Positions 9,826-18,133 of a stretch of DNA of 64,000 bases are shown here, piece by piece (position 1 is the first letter of the stretch; each line of letters opens with the position of its first letter). Both the position numbers and the translations under genes were made by a program. Below the pieces are notes generated by a model. That model saw only the letters and a list, made by a program, of their open reading frames with translations. It ran no database searches and was not told where the DNA came from. The stretch spans positions 124,001 through 188,000 of the forward strand of contig NZ_BNCM01000001.1 in the NCBI RefSeq assembly GCF_014656475.1. The letters run 5' to 3'. This stretch comes from Sinomonas cellulolyticus (lineage in GTDB: Bacteria; Actinomycetota; Actinomycetes; Actinomycetales; Micrococcaceae).

Positions 9826-10223
9826 AAATCGAGACGATGATCTTCGCCATCGTTGGCGTGTTCTTCCTCCCTGTATCGATCGTCTACGGGTTCCTGACCC
9901 ACTGGACGGAATGGGTGGGCATCCTCGCCCTGCTCCTCTGCTTCGGCTTGGGGATCATGATCAGCTCGTACCTCATGCTCACCGGCCGCCGCGTCGGCCT
10001 CCGGCCTGAGGACCGCGAGGACGCCGAGATCCATGAGGGCGCCGGCGAGCAGGGACACTTCAGCCCCTGGAGCTGGTGGCCGCTCATGCTCGGTGCCTCC
10101 GCAGCGATCAGCTTCCTCGGAGTAGCCGTTGGCTGGTGGATCCTCTTCATCGGTGCGGGCCTCGCTCTGGTCGCGCTGGTTGGCTGGGTCTTCGAGTACA
10201 GCCGCGGAGACCACGCGCACTGA
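9822..10223 (+). CDS. ctaF: Cytochrome c oxidase subunit IV (actinobacterial)
   Basis: A 133-aa membrane protein with four hydrophobic helices (about 4-24, 30-50, 85-103 and 105-125), matching the actinobacterial subunit IV that packs against CtaC/CtaD in the supercomplex. Internal charged loop [26 protein letters not shown] is a family feature. The GTG start overlaps the ctaD stop. It is the last gene of ctaCDF and is followed by a perfect 21-bp hairpin. Confidence 0.93.
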   Translation: MKIETMIFAIVGVFFLPVSIVYGFLTHWTEWVGILALLLCFGLGIMISSYLMLTGRRVGLRPEDREDAEIHEGAGEQGHFSPWSWWPLMLGASAAISFLGVAVGWWILFIGAGLALVALVGWVFEYSRGDHAH

Positions 10224-10235
10224 CTCACACTGTGG

Positions 10236-10290
10236 GCGAAAGGCCGGTGGCCGGTGTTTCCTTCGGGAGCACCGGCCACCGGCCTTTCGC
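10236..10290 (+). terminator. Hairpin terminator after ctaCDF
   Basis: A perfect 21-bp stem (10236-10256 with 10270-10290) with a 13-nt loop, ending in CTTTCGC, starts 13 nt after the ctaF stop. Confidence 0.8.
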
Positions 10291-10361
10291 GCACCTCATA
10301 CCGAAGCGCGTGCCTCTGCTCTTTGTGTCAGGATTGAGATCAGAAACGTTCGAGGAGGACT

Positions 10362-11153
10362 GTGCACAACGCCGAGGGGATCTCGGGCGAGCTCGACCGC
10401 ACCTCAAGGACGGCGATGTACGTCCAACTGCGCGAGATCCTTCGATCCCACATCACCACCAAGCTCACCCCGGGAGCAGCGCTGCCCTCGGAGCGTGACC
10501 TGTCCCTGCGCTTCGGCGTGGCCCGCATGACTGTCCGACAGGCCATCGACGCGCTTGTCGCAGAGGGCGTCCTCGACCGAATCGTAGGGCTCGGCACCTT
10601 CGTGAGCCGCCCCAAGCTCGACCTCCAGATGAAGCTGACGTCCTACTCGGAGGAGATGCAGCGCCGCGGAATGGTCCCGGACGCGCGCGTCCTGAGCTTC
10701 GAGCTCATCGGCGCCTCGGCGTACCTCGCGCGCGAGATGCAGATCGATGAAGGGACGCCCGTGGTGCGCTTCCGGCGCCTCCTGCTTGCCGACCAGGAGC
10801 CGATGAGCGTCGACGAGAACTACATCGTCGCCAGCCGGGTTCCCGGCATCGTGGATGGCCCTCCGCCCGCATCCCTCTACCAAGTCCTGAGCGAGCGCTA
10901 CGGACTCATCATGGAGTGGGGAGAGGACACCATCGAGGCGACGGCGGCATCGCCGTCGACCGCACGCCTTCTGAATGTCGAGATGGGCTCGCCGCTGCTG
11001 AAGATCCAACGTCACGCCTACGTCGCGAAGTCGGTCGTGGACTACTCGGTCTCGTACTACCGTGCCGACCGCTACAAGCTCTGGGTGCCCCTGCAACGGC
11101 CGGGAGTCCGGTCGCCCCGTAGATACTCCTCGCAGCGCTTCCAAGCTCCCTAG
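10362..11153 (+). CDS. GntR family transcriptional regulator, HutC subfamily (UTRA domain)
   Basis: A 263-aa regulator. Residues about 15-80 form the winged helix (MYVQLREILRSHI, LPSERDLSLRFGVARMTVRQAIDALVAEG, GLGTFVSRP). Residues about 95-245 form a UTRA effector domain, which in relatives binds sugar phosphates, amino acids or related small molecules. GTG 10362 has the ribosome site GAGGAGGA. It stands alone between the ctaCDF terminator and a second terminator before qcrB. No target or ligand can be assigned; similar regulators in other actinobacteria control amino-sugar uptake (DasR-like) or phosphonate genes. Confidence 0.88.
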   Translation: MHNAEGISGELDRTSRTAMYVQLREILRSHITTKLTPGAALPSERDLSLRFGVARMTVRQAIDALVAEGVLDRIVGLGTFVSRPKLDLQMKLTSYSEEMQRRGMVPDARVLSFELIGASAYLAREMQIDEGTPVVRFRRLLLADQEPMSVDENYIVASRVPGIVDGPPPASLYQVLSERYGLIMEWGEDTIEATAASPSTARLLNVEMGSPLLKIQRHAYVAKSVVDYSVSYYRADRYKLWVPLQRPGVRSPRRYSSQRFQAP

Positions 11154-11186
11154 CGCGTCACTGGCGCCCTCTCCGATGGTGTGCGT

Positions 11187-11232
11187 AGATGGGTAGGGCC
11201 CCGCACCTTGCGGTGCGGGGCCCTACCCATCT
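11187..11232. terminator. Bidirectional hairpin terminator between GntR gene and qcrB
   Basis: A perfect 21-bp stem (11187-11207 with 11212-11232) closes a TTGC tetraloop between convergent genes. Confidence 0.85.
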
Positions 11233-11251
11233 GGCTCCGGGATGCTGCGGT

Positions 11252-12946
11252 TCAGCGGCCCAGAGGCTTGACTTCCTCGCGCGCCTCGACGGCCTCGTGG
11301 TGCCCATGGGCGTGGGCTGCCTCGAGCTCGGCCGGAGTCACGGGAGCGACCCGGTCCTCGAAGAACCACTTCGACAGCTTGGCCCGGCGGCGCTCCGTGC
11401 GGTTGACGACGCCCTTGGCATTCGGCTGTGCCGGGAGCGGCCTCGGGGACTCGAAGCCCACGAGGCGGTAGCGCTTGTACTCGTCCACAGGTGCGTGAAC
11501 CTCGATGAACTCTCCATGGGGGAGACGGACAATGCGGCCCGTCTCGCGGCCGTGGAGGGCGATCTCGCGATCCTTGCGCTGGAGCGCGAGCGCGATCCTC
11601 TTGGTCACGACGAAGGCGATGATCGGTCCCACGAAGAACAGTGCCCGCAACCAGTACGTGACATCGTTCAGCGCGACGTGGAAGTGGGTCGCGATGAGGT
11701 CGGACGACGCCGCGGCCCACATGACGCAGTAGAACGTGAAGCCGGCCATGCCGATCGCGGTGCGGGTCGGGGCATTGCGCGGACGGTCGAGCACGTGGTG
11801 CTCACGGTCGTCCTTCGTGATCCACCGCTCGATCCACGGATACGTGAACAGCACGGTGAACACGATGCCCGCCGGCACAAGGGCCGGGAGCAGCACGTTG
11901 AGCGTGAGGGTCTGCTGGCCGATCACGAACTCGAAGTGCTGGCGGTAGCCGTCAACGGCGCCCAGGACGCCGGGCATCAGACGCAGGGCCCCGTCGACCC
12001 AGCCGATGTACCAGTCCGGCTGGGTGCCGGCGGACACGGGGGAGGGATCGTACGGGCCGTAGTTCCAGATCGGGTTGATCGTGAAGAAGGCTGCCATGAG
12101 TGCCACGACGCCGAACACGATGAAGAAGAACCCGCCGGCCTTGGCCGCGTAGACCGGTCCGAGGGGGTAGCCGACAACGTTGCCGTCGTTCCGGCCCGGT
12201 CCGGGGTACTGGGTGTGCTTGTGGACCACCACGAACACGAGGTGGAGCGCCACTAGCATCAGGATCATGGCCGGCACGAGCAGGATGTGCAGCACGTACA
12301 GGCGGCCGATGATCGCGTTGCCCGGGAACTCGCCGCCGAAGAGGAAGAACGAGATCCATGTGCCGATGACCGGGATCGACTTGATCACGCCGTCGATGAT
12401 GCGCAGGCCGTTGCCGGAGAGCAGGTCATCGGGGAGCGAATAGCCGGTGAAGCCGGCCGCCATGCCCAGGATGAGCAGGACGCCGCCGATGACCCAGTTC
12501 ATCTCGCGGGGCTTGCGGAAGGCACCGGTGAAGAAGACCCGGAGCATGTGGACGCTCATGGCGGCCACGAACAGCAGAGCGGCCCAGTGGTGGACCTGGC
12601 GCATGAACAGGCCCCCGCGCACCTCGAACGAGATGTGCAGCGAGGACTGGTATGCGACGGACATCTCCATGCCCCGCAGCGGCACGTAGGCCCCGTCGTA
12701 GTGGGTCTCCGCCATGGACGGGTCGAAGAAGAACGTCAGGAAGGTGCCCGACAGCAGCAGGATGACGAAGCTGTAGAGGGCGACTTCGCCGAACATGAAC
12801 GACCAGTGGTCCGGGAAGACCTTGCGGCCGAATTCGCGCACAAGGGCCGACGTGCCGGTGCGCTGGTCGACGAAGTCGGCGATGCGGCCGACCTTGGTCG
12901 GTGGCTGGTAGGCCGGTGCCTGATAGGTGGAGGCGGTGCCGCTCAC
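11252..12946 (-). CDS. qcrB: Cytochrome bc1 complex, cytochrome b subunit
   Basis: Quinol-oxidising membrane subunit of the bcc complex. The 564-aa protein has about nine transmembrane helices. The two heme b His pairs lie in VHHWAALLFVAAMSVHMLRVFF and in HLVFVVVHKHTQYPG, and the Qo-site region includes the INPIWNYGPYDPS segment where other cytochromes b have PEWY-like motifs (here DWYIGW follows). A long cytoplasmic C-terminal tail (about 430-564) rich in His/Glu is typical of actinobacterial QcrB. ATG/GTG 12946 overlaps the qcrA stop by 4 nt. Confidence 0.96.
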   Translation of the reverse strand: MSGTASTYQAPAYQPPTKVGRIADFVDQRTGTSALVREFGRKVFPDHWSFMFGEVALYSFVILLLSGTFLTFFFDPSMAETHYDGAYVPLRGMEMSVAYQSSLHISFEVRGGLFMRQVHHWAALLFVAAMSVHMLRVFFTGAFRKPREMNWVIGGVLLILGMAAGFTGYSLPDDLLSGNGLRIIDGVIKSIPVIGTWISFFLFGGEFPGNAIIGRLYVLHILLVPAMILMLVALHLVFVVVHKHTQYPGPGRNDGNVVGYPLGPVYAAKAGGFFFIVFGVVALMAAFFTINPIWNYGPYDPSPVSAGTQPDWYIGWVDGALRLMPGVLGAVDGYRQHFEFVIGQQTLTLNVLLPALVPAGIVFTVLFTYPWIERWITKDDREHHVLDRPRNAPTRTAIGMAGFTFYCVMWAAASSDLIATHFHVALNDVTYWLRALFFVGPIIAFVVTKRIALALQRKDREIALHGRETGRIVRLPHGEFIEVHAPVDEYKRYRLVGFESPRPLPAQPNAKGVVNRTERRRAKLSKWFFEDRVAPVTPAELEAAHAHGHHEAVEAREEVKPLGR

Positions 12947-13989
12947 GAGTACTCACGCTCCCAGTAGCTAGGTCCAACAGGTTCGTGGAAGTCCGACGTG
13001 GCCACGAGGTAGCCGTCGGCGTCAACCTCGATCGGCAGCTGCGGCAGCGGGCGGCTCGCCGGCCCGAAGATCACCGCGCATTCGTGCGTGAGGTCGAAGG
13101 TCGACTGGTGGCACGGGCACAGCAGATGGTGTGTCTGCTGCTCGTACAGGGCCACGGGGCAGCCGACGTGCGTGCAGATCTTCGAGTAGGCAACGATGCC
13201 GTTGTAGTTCCAGGACTCGCGGCCGGGGGAGACGTGGAGGTCTGCCGGGTTGAGGCGCATGAGCAGGACGACGGCCTTGGCCTTCTCGTTCAGCTTCCCC
13301 TCGGTGAGGTCGTTGAGACCCTCGGGGATCACGTGGAAGGCCGAGCCGATCGTCACATCCGAGGCCTTGATGGGGGTGCCGTCAGGGTCGCGGGTGAGAC
13401 GGACCTTCTTGCCGTCCTTGGGGGCCCACAGGGTGTGGCGGAGCTTGTCGTTCGCATTGGGGCCCAGATCGCCGAAGACGGCCAGCGCCGGCAGCGGTGC
13501 CAGGGCGATCGCTCCGATGAGGGTGTTCCGGATCAGGGGCCGGCGCTTGATGCCGGTCTCCTCGATGATGTCGTCGACGATCTTGACGGCGGCGACCCGG
13601 TCTTCCTCAGTGCGGACCGGGTGCCGCGACTCGGAAACCTCGTGGTCCGGCATGAGGGCCTTCGCCCAGTGGACGATGCCCGTGCCGATGCCCAGCATGG
13701 CGAACGCGGTTCCGATGCCGAGCAGGATGTTCTGCAGGCGGATGGTCGGGATCGTCGAATCGTGGCCCAGGTCGATGGCGAAGTACGACACGAGGAACAC
13801 GATGGTTCCGATCACCGAGATGATGAACAGTATCGTGACCTGGCGCTCAGCGCGCTTCGCAGCCCTGGGGTCGGTGTCGGACAGACGGAGACGATGCGGC
13901 GGGAGACCCGGGTCCGCGAACTTCTCTGTCTGACCAGCCGTAGCTACGGCGTCCCCGCTCTGGGGATAGCCGTCACTATGGTTGCCCAT
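12943..13989 (-). CDS. qcrA: Cytochrome bc1 complex, Rieske iron-sulfur subunit
   Basis: Carries the [2Fe-2S] cluster that takes the first electron from quinol. The 348-aa protein has three transmembrane segments (about 45-70, 80-105 and 160-180), the actinobacterial arrangement, and a C-terminal Rieske domain with CTHVGC and CPCHQS supplying two Cys and two His ligands plus the disulfide. I chose ATG 13989 because GAGGGGA lies 3-8 nt upstream of it; an ATG 12 nt further upstream has its GG-rich site directly abutting. It overlaps qcrB by 4 nt and lies about 96 nt after qcrC. Confidence 0.95.
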   Translation of the reverse strand: MGNHSDGYPQSGDAVATAGQTEKFADPGLPPHRLRLSDTDPRAAKRAERQVTILFIISVIGTIVFLVSYFAIDLGHDSTIPTIRLQNILLGIGTAFAMLGIGTGIVHWAKALMPDHEVSESRHPVRTEEDRVAAVKIVDDIIEETGIKRRPLIRNTLIGAIALAPLPALAVFGDLGPNANDKLRHTLWAPKDGKKVRLTRDPDGTPIKASDVTIGSAFHVIPEGLNDLTEGKLNEKAKAVVLLMRLNPADLHVSPGRESWNYNGIVAYSKICTHVGCPVALYEQQTHHLLCPCHQSTFDLTHECAVIFGPASRPLPQLPIEVDADGYLVATSDFHEPVGPSYWEREYS

Positions 13990-14084
13990 ATTTCCCCTCA
14001 TCCTTCCTGGCCCCCGGCATTCCGGGGACGGTGTTCAAATCAATGCCGCCACGGGGACGGCCCATACTGCGATGCGCTGATGCG

Positions 14085-14867
14085 TCAGGACGTGCGAGAC
14101 GTCAGCCAGATCGTGAAGGCGATGATGACGCCGAGGCCCGCAACCCACACGAACAGGCCCTCGGAGACCGGACCGAGCGAACCGAGGTCGTTGCCTCCGG
14201 GGGAGCCCTGGGACTCAATGGTCTGCAGGAACGTGATGATGTCGCGCTTGCCCTCAGGCGAGATGTTCGCGTCCGAGAAGACGGGCATGTTCTGCGGGCC
14301 GGTCGCCATAGCCTCGTAGATGTGCTGGGCGCTGACGCCGGCGAGCGACGGTGCGAACTTGCCACGGGTCAGGGCGCCGCCAGCGGCAGCGGCGTTGTGG
14401 CACATGGCGCAGTTCACGCGGAAGAGCTCACCGCCGTGCGTTGCGTCGCCCTTTCCGTCAAGCATGGCCTCGTCGGGGAGGGCCGGGCCGGGGCCGAGGG
14501 ATGCCACGTAGGCGGCGAGCTGCTTGGTCTGGTCCGCGTTGAACTGGACCGGCTTCTTCTGGGCCTGGGGACCGTTCATCTGCATCGGCATGCGGCCGGT
14601 GCCTACCTGGAAGTCGACGGCGGCGGCACCGACGCCCACGAGCGAGGGACCTGCGGCCGTGCCGGAGGCGCCCATGCCGTGGCACGTCGCACAGTTGGCG
14701 ACGAAGAGCTTCTGACCCTCGCTGACATCCGACGCCGAGTAGCTGGTGTCCGCCTTGGCCTGAGAGGCGTTGATGAATGCGTAGAGTCCGCCGGTCATCA
14801 GCAGCCCCATGACCAACAGTGCGATGACTGCCAGCGGGTGACGCCGCTTCTGCGAGAGTGCCTTCAC
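14085..14867 (-). CDS. qcrC: Cytochrome bc1 complex, diheme cytochrome cc subunit
   Basis: Diheme cytochrome c that carries electrons directly from the bcc complex to CtaC, replacing soluble cytochrome c in actinobacteria. The 260-aa protein has an N-terminal membrane anchor/signal (about 12-34), two cytochrome c domains with CATCH (about 59) and CAMCH (about 152), Met ligands in the RMPMQ and NMPVF segments, and a C-terminal transmembrane helix (about 235-255). It is second in the ctaE-qcrCAB operon. Confidence 0.96.
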   Translation of the reverse strand: MKALSQKRRHPLAVIALLVMGLLMTGGLYAFINASQAKADTSYSASDVSEGQKLFVANCATCHGMGASGTAAGPSLVGVGAAAVDFQVGTGRMPMQMNGPQAQKKPVQFNADQTKQLAAYVASLGPGPALPDEAMLDGKGDATHGGELFRVNCAMCHNAAAAGGALTRGKFAPSLAGVSAQHIYEAMATGPQNMPVFSDANISPEGKRDIITFLQTIESQGSPGGNDLGSLGPVSEGLFVWVAGLGVIIAFTIWLTSRTS

Positions 14868-14936
14868 GAATCCGTTCCTATCCGTTCCTGCCGCCGCCCT
14901 ACGGCGCGGTCCCGAAATCTGCTGTAGTGCTGTGGG

Positions 14937-15575
14937 CTATCTGAGGACGTAGATGACCAGGAAGAGCCCGATCCAGACGACGTCCACGAAGTGCCAGTAG
15001 TACGAGGTGACGATCGCCGAGGTGGCCTCGTAGTGGCCGAACCGCTTGGCGGCGAAGGCGCGCCCGATGATGAAGAGGAAGGCCACGAGGCCGCCCATCA
15101 CGTGAAGGCCGTGGAAGCCCGTGGTGATGTAGAACGCGGAGCCGTAGGCGTTGGCGTCGAGGGTCACATGCTCGGAGACGAGCATGGCGTACTCCGTGGA
15201 CTGGCCCGCCACGAAGAAGGTGCCCATGAGGAACGTCAGGATGAACCACTCGACCATGCCCCACTTCGCGAAGGCGAAGAGGCCGCCGCTGCGGCGCGGC
15301 TGCAGCCGCTCGGCCGCGAAGACACCCATCTGGCAGGTGAAGGAGCTCGCCACGAGGACGATGGTGTTCACCAGGGCGAACGGGAAGTTGAGCTTGGATG
15401 TCTCCGCTGCCCAGAGGTCGCTCGAGGCGGCTCGCAGGGAGAAGTACATGGCAAAGAGACCGGCGAAGAACATCAGCTCGCTGGACAGCCACACCACGGT
15501 TCCGACGGAGACCATGTTGGGGCGATTCAGCGTGGGATGTGCCGGGGTTGTCGGGGCATGAGTCGCTGTCGTCAC
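14937..15575 (-). CDS. ctaE: Cytochrome c oxidase subunit III
   Basis: A 212-aa subunit III of the aa3 oxidase with five to six transmembrane helices; it supports proton uptake and assembly. Conserved features are the N-terminal [29 protein letters not shown], the middle [11 protein letters not shown] and the C-terminal [21 protein letters not shown] 15575 was chosen: it fits the family start, and CATAAT sits 6 nt before it. A frame open to 15659 adds residues unlike the family. It begins the ctaE-qcrC-qcrA-qcrB operon and is divergent from trpD. Confidence 0.95.
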   Translation of the reverse strand: MTTATHAPTTPAHPTLNRPNMVSVGTVVWLSSELMFFAGLFAMYFSLRAASSDLWAAETSKLNFPFALVNTIVLVASSFTCQMGVFAAERLQPRRSGGLFAFAKWGMVEWFILTFLMGTFFVAGQSTEYAMLVSEHVTLDANAYGSAFYITTGFHGLHVMGGLVAFLFIIGRAFAAKRFGHYEATSAIVTSYYWHFVDVVWIGLFLVIYVLR

Positions 15576-15581
15576 AAGGAC

Positions 15582-15587
15582 ATTATG
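15582..15587 (-). promoter_or_regulatory. -10 element (CATAAT), likely leaderless ctaE promoter
   Basis: CATAAT lies 6 nt before GTG 15575; no ribosome site is visible. Confidence 0.5.
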
Positions 15588-15649
15588 TCTACAAACCCCG
15601 GGTTCGCCCAACGCGAACCGCACTATCCGGGAACTTTTTCTACAAACCC
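15588..15649. repeat. Pair of 11-bp direct repeats upstream of ctaE
   Basis: TCTACAAACCC occurs at 15588-15598 and again at 15639-15649, 51 nt apart, in the ctaE-trpD intergenic region. It overlaps the expected -35 area of ctaE and could bind a regulator of the respiratory operon. Confidence 0.5.
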
Positions 15650-15733
15650 TCGAAATCATGCGGATCCGCGGCCGTCCGGGGGAGAGGGCGCGTCACGGGG
15701 GCCGGCTGTTTGGGCCACATCTGCGCCGGTCGA

Positions 15734-15739
15734 TAGCAT
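15734..15739 (+). promoter_or_regulatory. -10 element (TAGCAT), leaderless trpD promoter
   Basis: TAGCAT ends 7 nt before GTG 15747. Confidence 0.55.
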
Positions 15740-15746
15740 CAGAGGC

Positions 15747-16817
15747 GTGACTATCGACGCTTCCGGCAGTGCACCTGCCGCTCCGACCCAGCCCTCATGG
15801 CGTTCTCTCATCGGTTCTCTCGTGACCGGTAAGGACCTGAGCCAGGCGGAGACCGCGTGGGCGATGGACACGATCATGGCGGGTGAGGCGACCGATTCCC
15901 AGATCGCCGGGTTCCTCGTGGGCCTCAAGGCGAAGGGCGAGACCGTGGACGAGCTCGCCGGCCTCGTCAAGGGCATGGTCGCCCGCGCCACGCCGATCAG
16001 CATCCCGGGCGAGAAGCTCGACATCGTGGGGACCGGCGGTGACCAGCAGAACACCGTGAACATCTCCAGCACTGCGGCCCTCGTGATGGCGGGTGCCGGG
16101 GCGCGGGTCGTGAAGCATGGCAACCGCGCGGCGTCGTCCTCGTCCGGCTCGGCCGATGTCCTCGAAGCGCTGGGCGTCCGGCTCGACATGAGCGTGGCCC
16201 GCGTGGCCGAGGCTGCGGAGGCCTGCGGGATCACCTTCTGCTTCGCCCAGGTGTTCCACCCGTCCTTCCGCTTCACGGCGGTGCCGCGCAAGGAGCTTGC
16301 GGTGCCGACGATCTTCAACATCCTCGGGCCGCTGACCAACCCGGCCAGGGTACAGGCCTCCGCTGTCGGCGCTGCTGATCCGCGCATGGCCCCGCTGATC
16401 GCGGGCGTCCTGGCCGAACGCGGCAGCCGCGGCCTGGTCTTCCGGGGCGACGACGGCCTCGATGAGCTGACCATCACGACGACGTCCCGCGTGTGGGAGG
16501 TGCGCGGCGGCCAGGTCGTCGAGTCCGTGCTCGACCCCGCGGACCTCGGCATCCCGCGTGCTCCCTTGGAGCACCTCCGTGGCGGCGACGCCGCCCACAA
16601 TGCTGAGGTGGTCCGGCGCACCCTGGCCGGGGACCGCGGTCCGGTGCGCGACGCCGTCGTGCTCAATGCGGCGGCGGGACTCGTGGCCTACGACCTCGAA
16701 GCCGAGGGCCCCCTTCTGGACCGCCTCGCGGTGGCGAAGCGCCGCGCCGAAGAGGCCATCGACTCGGGCGCAGCGGCCCGGGTGCTGCAAGCATGGGTGG
16801 ATTTCACGCGCGGATGA
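15747..16817 (+). CDS. trpD: Anthranilate phosphoribosyltransferase
   Basis: Transfers phosphoribosyl from PRPP to anthranilate in tryptophan synthesis. The 356-aa protein shows the N-terminal helical domain ([18 protein letters not shown]), the PRPP loop [14 protein letters not shown] (about residue 95), [21 protein letters not shown] and [13 protein letters not shown] 15747 is used because the family starts there and a -10 precedes it; the frame is open for hundreds of bases upstream but that part is antisense to ctaE. It is not in a trp operon. A trpD next to ctaE is common in Actinobacteria. Confidence 0.95.
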   Translation: MTIDASGSAPAAPTQPSWRSLIGSLVTGKDLSQAETAWAMDTIMAGEATDSQIAGFLVGLKAKGETVDELAGLVKGMVARATPISIPGEKLDIVGTGGDQQNTVNISSTAALVMAGAGARVVKHGNRAASSSSGSADVLEALGVRLDMSVARVAEAAEACGITFCFAQVFHPSFRFTAVPRKELAVPTIFNILGPLTNPARVQASAVGAADPRMAPLIAGVLAERGSRGLVFRGDDGLDELTITTTSRVWEVRGGQVVESVLDPADLGIPRAPLEHLRGGDAAHNAEVVRRTLAGDRGPVRDAVVLNAAAGLVAYDLEAEGPLLDRLAVAKRRAEEAIDSGAAARVLQAWVDFTRG

Positions 16818-16823
16818 CACGCG

Positions 16824-16867
16824 CAGAGGGGCTGGACCAGTTCAGAGAACGGTCCAGCCCCTCTGCT
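16824..16867. terminator. Bidirectional hairpin terminator between trpD and Lrp-domain gene
   Basis: A perfect 16-bp stem (16824-16839 with 16852-16867) with a 12-nt loop sits between convergent stops. Confidence 0.8.
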
Positions 16868-16882
16868 GTGTCCGGGCGGGAC

Positions 16883-17161
16883 TCATGTGAGCCCGAGGGA
16901 GAAGGCGGCCTCGAGGTCGTGGCGTGAGTAGGCGCGGAACGCGATGTGCGTGGTCGTCTCGAGGACGCCGTCCACCTTCGAGAGCCGGTCAGCGACGACG
17001 TCGGCAAGCTCCTCGTGCTGGCGCACGCGGGCAATGGCGATGAGGTCCCATTCGCCGGTGACGGAATAGACCTCGCTGATTCCGGGGATCGCGGAGATCT
17101 CCTCGGCAGCCTCCGGGATCTTCTTCGAGTCCGTCTGGATGAAGACGAATGCCGTGATCAT
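16883..17161 (-). CDS. Lrp/AsnC ligand-binding (RAM) domain protein, no DNA-binding domain
   Basis: A 92-aa stand-alone RAM/AsnC_trans_reg domain (VFIQTDSKKIPEAAEEISAIPGISEVYSVTGEWDLIAIARV). The helix-turn-helix of full Lrp proteins (~150 aa) is absent, and no other HTH is seen. Such small proteins form ring-like oligomers that can bind amino acids; their role is unclear. It is next to trpD and tail-to-tail with it, a gene pair kept in many actinobacteria. An amino-acid sensing role is inference. Confidence 0.85.
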   Translation of the reverse strand: MITAFVFIQTDSKKIPEAAEEISAIPGISEVYSVTGEWDLIAIARVRQHEELADVVADRLSKVDGVLETTTHIAFRAYSRHDLEAAFSLGLT

Positions 17162-17201
17162 GGTCCTCCGTTCGACAAGGGGGTCTTTCCCAGAGATCAG
17201 C

Positions 17202-17600
17202 CTAGCGGTCGGCGGTGGCCCTGCGGCCCGCGCGCACGCCGAGGGCGACGGCGCGCCAGCCGACGAGGAAGAGGCCGAGGGTTCCGAGGGCCACGAGGAG
17301 GAATGGGGTGGCCATCCCGCCGCCAGTGGCCCATCGCAGGAGCATGCCGATGGCGTAGGTGCCGATCCACACCAGGATGCCGGAGGGCCAGACGGCCAGG
17401 GGGCGGCGCCACAGCCGCAGGACGGCCCACGTCGCCGCGAGGCCGACGACGAACGGCCAGGCCGTTGCCAGCACGCCGAGCACCGGGCTGTCGAGGTTGT
17501 GCGTGGCGCGGCCGGTGGCGGCGAAGGCGAGCACGACGACGAGGTCTGCCACGGCGGCGAGTGCTGCGGGGCGGGCGGGGGAGACTGACGAGGACTGCAT
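17202..17600 (-). CDS. DUF3054 family membrane protein
   Basis: A 132-aa protein with four predicted transmembrane helices (about 12-30, 43-62, 70-88 and 95-118), and the family signature GRATHNLDSPVLGVLATAWPFVVGL. DUF3054 proteins are small integral membrane proteins of unknown function in actinobacteria and haloarchaea. TAGGGT sits 6 nt before ATG 17600, so it is probably a leaderless transcript. It ends 40 nt from the start of the Lrp-domain gene and may be co-transcribed with it. Confidence 0.8.
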   Translation of the reverse strand: MQSSSVSPARPAALAAVADLVVVLAFAATGRATHNLDSPVLGVLATAWPFVVGLAATWAVLRLWRRPLAVWPSGILVWIGTYAIGMLLRWATGGGMATPFLLVALGTLGLFLVGWRAVALGVRAGRRATADR

Positions 17601-17606
17601 CCCTCA

Positions 17607-17612
17607 ACCCTA
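17607..17612 (-). promoter_or_regulatory. -10 element (TAGGGT), leaderless DUF3054 promoter
   Basis: TAGGGT ends 6 nt before ATG 17600. Confidence 0.55.
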
Positions 17613-17763
17613 CGGTGCTACCGTCGTCCACATGGCGGACGGGCCGCGAGGCCGCGTTCGGACTGCCGCGGATTCCTTCGCGGGGCCCTGTCGAAATCCA
17701 GCCGCCCCGTTCGTCCAGTAGGCGAGGGCGCCACAGGGGCGCCCACTGCAGGAGGCGAGAGCC

Positions 17764-18129
17764 ATGCCCCAGTATCTGATCAGCATGTACCAGCCCGACG
17801 GCGTCGTGCCGCCGCCCGAATTCCTCGCACCGATCATGGCGAAGCTGGCCGAGCTCACCGAGGACCTCAAGGCGGCAGGAGCCTACGTCTACGGCAACGG
17901 GCTTACGGACGCCTCTTCGGCCACGGTCCTGCGCGCCGAGGGGGGAGAGGTGCTCGTGAGCGACGGACCGTACCTCGAGGGCAAGGAGCACATGGGCGGC
18001 TTTGACATCGTGGAAGCGCCGGACCTCGACGCGGCCCTCGTCTGGGGGCGGCGCTTCGCGGAGATCACGGGCCTGCCCATCGAGGTGCGGCCGTTCGCCG
18101 GCATTCCTGCGCCGACAGCGGGAAGCTGA
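17764..18129 (+). CDS. YCII-related (DGPF-type) protein
   Basis: A 121-aa dimeric alpha+beta barrel protein. The hallmark is VSDGPYLEGKEHMGGFDIVEAPDLDAAL, a variant of the DGPF motif with Tyr in place of Phe. The DGPF class is characteristically encoded next to ECF42 sigma factors, as here, where the sigma gene starts 4 nt after this stop. Its biochemical role is unknown. The ribosome site GGAGGCGAG precedes ATG 17764 closely, so this gene likely drives expression of the pair. About 160 bases of divergent promoter region separate it from the DUF3054 gene. Confidence 0.88.
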   Translation: MPQYLISMYQPDGVVPPPEFLAPIMAKLAELTEDLKAAGAYVYGNGLTDASSATVLRAEGGEVLVSDGPYLEGKEHMGGFDIVEAPDLDAALVWGRRFAEITGLPIEVRPFAGIPAPTAGS

Positions 18130-18133
18130 CGTC

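Noticed and set aside
12901..14319. 472-aa open frame antisense to qcrA
   Set aside because: Opposite strand carries a clear Rieske protein with intact motifs; the frame has Arg/Gly/Asp-rich shadow composition.
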